NCBI GenBank assembly: GCA_016714935.1
Contig: JADKBU010000001.1
Location: forward strand, 124,001-188,000
Source: Candidatus Accumulibacter propinquus
GTDB taxonomy: Bacteria; Pseudomonadota; Gammaproteobacteria; Burkholderiales; Rhodocyclaceae
Direction of reading: 5' to 3'
Length of the DNA stretch: 64,000 bases
Below the pieces are notes generated by a model. It searched no databases and was not told where the DNA came from. It was given only the letters and a program-made list of their open reading frames with translations. Below are positions 60,434 to 64,000 of this stretch, piece by piece; position 1 is the stretch's first letter, and every line of letters starts with the position of its first letter. A program made the position numbers and the translations under genes.

Positions 60434-60631
60434 CTGGCTTCTCCCCATTGGCGACTTGTCACCACGAAAGTCGCAGACGCGGGCCGTCAAGGCTTGACCG
60501 GCAGCACGTGAGTCGAGGATGTTACCGTAATCTGCCTGCGCATGGCAGAGTCGGCGGGCTGACCCTGTCTCGTCAGCCGGGCGCGATCCTCAGATTTTCG
60601 AGCGCTCCGTCAGGCGCCGTGGAGGAGGTGT

Positions 60632-61465
60632 TCAGAGGCGCAAAGCCGCCGCCAGCGATCGCACGTCTTCGGCCGACTCCTGCAGGATTTCGACCAGCGT
60701 TTCCCCGCCGATAAGCATATCGATCGCTGCCGCCGTGCCTTCGCGCGGAACCCCGTCAAGATCGCGCAGGGGGCTTTCCACCGGCGCCAGTTCGTCGGCC
60801 AGCAGCAGGGTGTCGCCAAGCGTCGTCGGCGGCATGGCCAGATAACCTGCCCAGCAGACTTCGATGGCGTCGACCACCGCCTGGGGTACTCCGAGGACTT
60901 TGAGCAGGGCGCGTCCGAGCTCGGCCTCGCCGGTTTCGTTCCAGGCCGAAAAGTCTTCGTCGAGCAGGCCGGGGTACTCGGCGGCGCGCGAGATCAGGTA
61001 GAAGCCGCCGACTTCATGCACGATGCCGGCGAACATCGCGGTCTCCGGATCGAGGTGGGTGACCTTGCGGGCGATGATCTGTGCCAGGGCCGCCACATGC
61101 GCCGTGTGCTCCCAAAGCCTTGCCGCCAACTCACGGTCAGTCGCCGACAAGGGGACGGCAAGTTGTCGGGTGACCACCGCAGCGGCCAACGTGCGCAGAT
61201 AGCGAAAGCCCAGTCGCAGTACCGCCGTGCGTACGTCGGTAATCGGACGCCCGGAGGTGTTGAAGACTGTCGAGTTGGCCAGTGCCACGACCTTTGCCGA
61301 CAGCAGGGGCTCGGCCTTGATCAGGCGCGTCGCCGTGTCAGCGTGACATTCGGGATCGCTGAGTGCGTGCTGCAGTTTGAGGGCGACCAGGGCATTGGTC
61401 GGGAAGGTCACCTCGCCATTGTCCAATTCGGTGGCGATGCTCCTGAGGATCTCGTATCGCTGCAT
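60632..61465 (-). CDS. HDOD-domain signalling protein
   Basis: This 277-residue protein is mostly one HDOD domain, with SDPECHADTATRLIKAEPLLSAKVV, the GRPITDVRTAVLRLGFRYLRT segment and FAGIVHEVGGFYLI, where the HD pair of true HD phosphohydrolases is replaced by HE. HDOD proteins act as adaptors in signalling and in c-di-GMP or cell-cycle circuits. The start is ATG 61465; an in-frame TTG at 61477 sits too close to the AAAGG to be preferred. It lies 37 bp after cheB on the same strand. Confidence 0.85.
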   Translation of the reverse strand: MQRYEILRSIATELDNGEVTFPTNALVALKLQHALSDPECHADTATRLIKAEPLLSAKVVALANSTVFNTSGRPITDVRTAVLRLGFRYLRTLAAAVVTRQLAVPLSATDRELAARLWEHTAHVAALAQIIARKVTHLDPETAMFAGIVHEVGGFYLISRAAEYPGLLDEDFSAWNETGEAELGRALLKVLGVPQAVVDAIEVCWAGYLAMPPTTLGDTLLLADELAPVESPLRDLDGVPREGTAAAIDMLIGGETLVEILQESAEDVRSLAAALRL

Positions 61466-61502
61466 GGCAGTATTCAAACCTTTCGTATGGTTCTTGCCGG
61501 TC

Positions 61503-62609
61503 TCACCCTTTGTTGGCCTCGATCAGCGCCGCCGGGATCTGCTTCAGGGACATGACCCGGTCGGCGGCACCGAGCTTGATCGCTTCCTTGGGCATCCCGA
61601 AAACCACACACGAAGCTTCGTCCTGGGCGATCGTCGCGGCGCCGGCATCGTTCATTTCCTTTAGGCCGCGCGCGCCGTCGTCGCCCATGCCGGTCATGAT
61701 TACCCCGATTGCATTGCTGCCGGCAAAGCGGGCCACCGAGCGAAAGAGCACGTCGACCGAGGGCTTGTGGCGGTTGACCAGCGGTCCGTCGACGACCTCG
61801 ACGAAATATTGCGCGCCGCTTCGCTTCAGCAGCATGTGCTTGCCGCCGGGGGCGATCAGGGCGCGGCCCGGCAGCACGCGATCGTTGCTCCTGCCCTCGC
61901 GCACCTCGATCATGCACAGTGAATTGAGGCGTTCGGCGAACATCGCCGTGAACTGTTCCGGCATGTGCTGGACGACGACAATGCCCGCCATCGTCAGCGG
62001 CAGGCGGGTCAACACCGCCTCTAGCGCTTGCGTTCCACCCGTCGACGTGCCGATGGCGATCACTTTGTCGACGGTCTTGAGCACCGGCCCGGTGCCTGCG
62101 GCCAGGATCGCGTCGGCGGTGTTGCGCGCCAGTCTGTCCAGCTCCGGTGGTTTCGCGGGGGTCACCGTGCTGGTGCCGGGTAGCGGGCGACGAAGACGCA
62201 CGTTGGTGCGGAAAGCCGCGCGAATCGCCGCGACGATGTTGTTCGCCGGGTCATCGAGGATGCCCCTGGGCCCGAATTGCGGTTTGCTCATGATGCTCAC
62301 CGCGCCTGCGGCGAGCGCCTGCATGAGGGTGTCGCTGCCGGTCACTGAGAGCGAGGAGCAGATGATCACCGGCGTGGGCCTTTCGGCCATCAGTTTGCGC
62401 AGGAAGGCGAGGCTGTCCATGCGCGGCGTGTCGATGTCGAGGATGAGCACGTCCGGCCAGTTTCTGCGCATCCGGTCCAGAGCGACGAGTGGATCGGCGG
62501 CGGTGCTCATGACTTCGATGCCCGGTTGCCGGGCCAGCGCCTGCGAGAGGCCTTGCCGGACCACCGCCGAATCGCCGACGATCAGCACCTGGATCGGCGT
62601 TTCGTTCAC
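61503..62609 (-). CDS. cheB: chemotaxis response regulator protein-glutamate methylesterase CheB
   Basis: CheB demethylates chemoreceptors. The 368-residue product has an N-terminal receiver domain with phosphoacceptor Asp in LILDIDTPRMD, a linker, and the methylesterase domain with catalytic Ser in AIGTSTGGTQAL, His in VVQHMPEQF and Asp in MTGMGDDGA. The receiver begins VLIVGDSAVV, so one of the usual acidic DD pair is Gly. GTG at 62609 follows GGAGGA and overlaps the stop of the upstream HD-GYP gene (GTGA). Confidence 0.93.
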   Translation of the reverse strand: MNETPIQVLIVGDSAVVRQGLSQALARQPGIEVMSTAADPLVALDRMRRNWPDVLILDIDTPRMDSLAFLRKLMAERPTPVIICSSLSVTGSDTLMQALAAGAVSIMSKPQFGPRGILDDPANNIVAAIRAAFRTNVRLRRPLPGTSTVTPAKPPELDRLARNTADAILAAGTGPVLKTVDKVIAIGTSTGGTQALEAVLTRLPLTMAGIVVVQHMPEQFTAMFAERLNSLCMIEVREGRSNDRVLPGRALIAPGGKHMLLKRSGAQYFVEVVDGPLVNRHKPSVDVLFRSVARFAGSNAIGVIMTGMGDDGARGLKEMNDAGAATIAQDEASCVVFGMPKEAIKLGAADRVMSLKQIPAALIEANKG

Positions 62610-63724
62610 GCGTTTTCCTCCGGCGAAGGCATGTCGGAGTGCAGCTCCGCGATCTCGTTGAAGGTCTCGGCGCAAACCAGGAAGCAGTCGACGAGCAGCG
62701 GGTCGAAGTGCCTGCCGCGTCCCTCGGTGATGATCTCCACTGCCTTGTTATGGGGAAAGGCCGGTTTATAGACACGTTTGCTGATCAAAGCGTCGTATAC
62801 GTCGGCGATGGCCATCAGCCGCGCGGCCAGCGGTATGGCCTCGCCGTACAGGCCCTGCGGATAGCCCGTGCCATCCCAGCGCTCGTGATGCGAATAGACA
62901 ATCTCGCTGGCGATGCGCAGGAAGGGATCGTGCGCATCGACGCGCAACTCTGCGGTGCGCAGGGCGTCGCGGCCAAGCGTCGTATGCTGCTTCATGATGG
63001 CGAATTCGCCGGCATCGAGCGGCCCCTGCTTGAGCAGGATCTGGTCGGGAATGCCGACCTTGCCGATATCGTGCAGCGGCGCGCATTTCGCGATCAGCGC
63101 CCATTCCTCCGGCGGCATGCGATCGCGCTGCGCAGGCTGCAGCAACAGGTATTCGATCAAGGTGCGAACGTAGGCGCGCGTGCGGCGAATATGGTTGCCG
63201 GTTTCGTTGTCGCGGGTTTCAGCGATCGCCCCGAGGGCGACGATGGTCAGTTCCTGGTTGCGTTGCAGATCCAGCGTCCTGGCTTCGAGATCGCGAGTGC
63301 GTTCGCGGACCAGCGATTCGAGATGCAGGTTGCGGTCGGCGAGATGAATCTGTGCCTCGCGCAGACGCAGTTGGGTGCGCACGCGCGCCAGCAGGATCGG
63401 CGGTGCCACCGGCTTGGGAACATAATCGACGGCACCGAGTTCGAGACCACGCGTGATGTCGGCGATGTCCGAGTGGCTGGAGAGAAAGATGACCGGGATG
63501 TCGGCGGTGCCGGGGTCGCGCTTGAGCGCCGAGCAGATCTGATAGCCATTCATGTCCGGCAGTTCGAGGTCGAGCAGTACCAGATCCGGTGCCGGCGACA
63601 TCTGCGCCAGTTGCATGCCTTTTTTGCCGCGGGTCGCAATGCGCGTGCGAAAGTGGTGGCGCAGGCATTCGTTGATGACTTCGAGCGTCGCCGGGTCGTC
63701 ATCGATCAGGAGTATGGTTTTCAT
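62606..63724 (-). CDS. response regulator with HD-GYP domain
   Basis: The 372-residue product has an N-terminal receiver domain (TILLIDDD, phosphoacceptor Asp in LVLLDLELPDMNG, Lys in YVPKPV), a short coiled linker and an HD-GYP domain (ETGNHIRRTRAYV, CAPLHDIGKVGIPD, HHERWDGTGYPQGL). HD-GYP proteins usually hydrolyse cyclic di-GMP; the HD, HH and GYP residues are all present. It overlaps cheB by four bases. The ATG at 63724 is chosen because the receiver begins there. Confidence 0.93.
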   Translation of the reverse strand: MKTILLIDDDPATLEVINECLRHHFRTRIATRGKKGMQLAQMSPAPDLVLLDLELPDMNGYQICSALKRDPGTADIPVIFLSSHSDIADITRGLELGAVDYVPKPVAPPILLARVRTQLRLREAQIHLADRNLHLESLVRERTRDLEARTLDLQRNQELTIVALGAIAETRDNETGNHIRRTRAYVRTLIEYLLLQPAQRDRMPPEEWALIAKCAPLHDIGKVGIPDQILLKQGPLDAGEFAIMKQHTTLGRDALRTAELRVDAHDPFLRIASEIVYSHHERWDGTGYPQGLYGEAIPLAARLMAIADVYDALISKRVYKPAFPHNKAVEIITEGRGRHFDPLLVDCFLVCAETFNEIAELHSDMPSPEENA

Positions 63725-63852
63725 GATGTACTGTCCGGGCGACTGACTTCCTTCTCGTGCTCCATGGTGTGCGCGGTCATGGGTTCGGTAACCAGCGGCA
63801 GGCAAAGCAGGAGAAGCCGTACCGCTGTCGGTAGGCGTGCGTGCGGGTTCAT
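63721..63852 (-). CDS. 43-residue ORF between signalling genes
   Basis: This small ORF starts at ATG 63852, overlapping the stop of the upstream gene (ATGA), and ends with a TGA that overlaps the ATG of the HD-GYP gene (ATGA). The peptide has a basic N-terminus and a hydrophobic run VRLLLLCLPLV, followed by a charged tail. The exact tiling suggests it is translated or acts as a coupling leader. No homologue is recognised. Confidence 0.45.
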   Translation of the reverse strand: MNPHARLPTAVRLLLLCLPLVTEPMTAHTMEHEKEVSRPDSTS

Positions 63853-64000
63853 TGTATCGGTCCGTTGCCGTGGTCGGCGAGGCATTGTCTGGCGGCTTCG
63901 AAATCGAAGCGCTGGACCTCGGTCAAGGCGGCCAGCAGCAGAGGCTGCCAGGGGCTGTCGGGGAATTCGTCGAGGCAGCGCTGGATGGCAGCGGCACTGT
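63849..64000 (-). CDS. C-terminal end of an unidentified signalling protein (partial)
   Basis: An open frame enters from beyond the window and stops at 63849. The visible 49 residues include QRCLDEFPDSPWQPLLL and VQRFDFEAARQCLADHG, a helical pattern reminiscent of the last helices of an Hpt phosphotransfer domain at the end of a hybrid sensor kinase. The position upstream of a response regulator fits, but the fragment is too short for a firm assignment. Confidence 0.45.
   Translation of the reverse strand, partial: SAAAIQRCLDEFPDSPWQPLLLAALTEVQRFDFEAARQCLADHGNGPIQ

Overview
This is a GC-rich bacterial chromosomal segment, most likely from a betaproteobacterium. The order tuf, tRNA-Trp, secE, nusG, rplKAJL, rpoBC, then the full str, S10, spc and alpha clusters fits that group. 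The glutamine-dependent NadE, the AtmA-like exporter, the SPOR and DUF2802 proteins and the dense signalling genes would suit Rhodocyclales. A Candidatus Accumulibacter-like organism is plausible, but that is inference. No insertion sequence, phage gene or CRISPR array is visible. No gene-free stretch exceeds 300 bases.

Region 1 (1-31610, + strand) is the translation and transcription superoperon. It opens with the 3' part of one tuf gene, which carries a +1 G frameshift. tRNA-Trp, secE-nusG, rplK-rplA, an L10-type leader, rplJ-rplL, an attenuator and rpoB-rpoC with a strong terminator follow. Then come rpsL-rpsG-fusA-tuf and an unbroken run from rpsJ to rplQ. Internal promoters are visible before rplC and rplN, and a terminator follows rplQ.

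Region 2 (31794-40033) is an NAD module. A six-gene minus-strand operon encodes an isochorismatase-fold hydrolase, a vWA protein, a PP2C-like phosphatase, a protein kinase with a beta-rich (propeller-like) tail, nicotinate phosphoribosyltransferase (PncB) and NAD synthetase (NadE). It is divergent from an NrtR-type Nudix/winged-helix regulator. A palindrome overlaps the operon's -10 box. The vWA/PP2C/kinase trio resembles the TerY-P triad known from tellurite-resistance-type loci, but here it sits inside NAD salvage. This is the most interesting system in the window.

Region 3 (40062-54279) starts with an Atm1-type ABC exporter. A fatty-acid degradation locus follows: a TetR regulator, FadE, a thiolase, a crotonase-first fusion enzyme, a YciA-type thioesterase, FadL (broken by several frameshifts), a dehydrogenase-first fusion enzyme and a second thiolase. 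One 17-bp sequence lies just downstream of both the tetR promoter and the second beta-oxidation promoter, in opposite orientations, which points to a shared autoregulated regulon.

Region 4 (54416-64000) holds a DUF2802 membrane protein, a SPOR protein, a small TPR protein, RidA and RecG. A minus-strand signalling cluster follows: a chemoreceptor, an HDOD protein, CheB, a response regulator with an HD-GYP domain, a 43-residue ORF linked by ATGA overlaps, and the end of a further protein that leaves the window.
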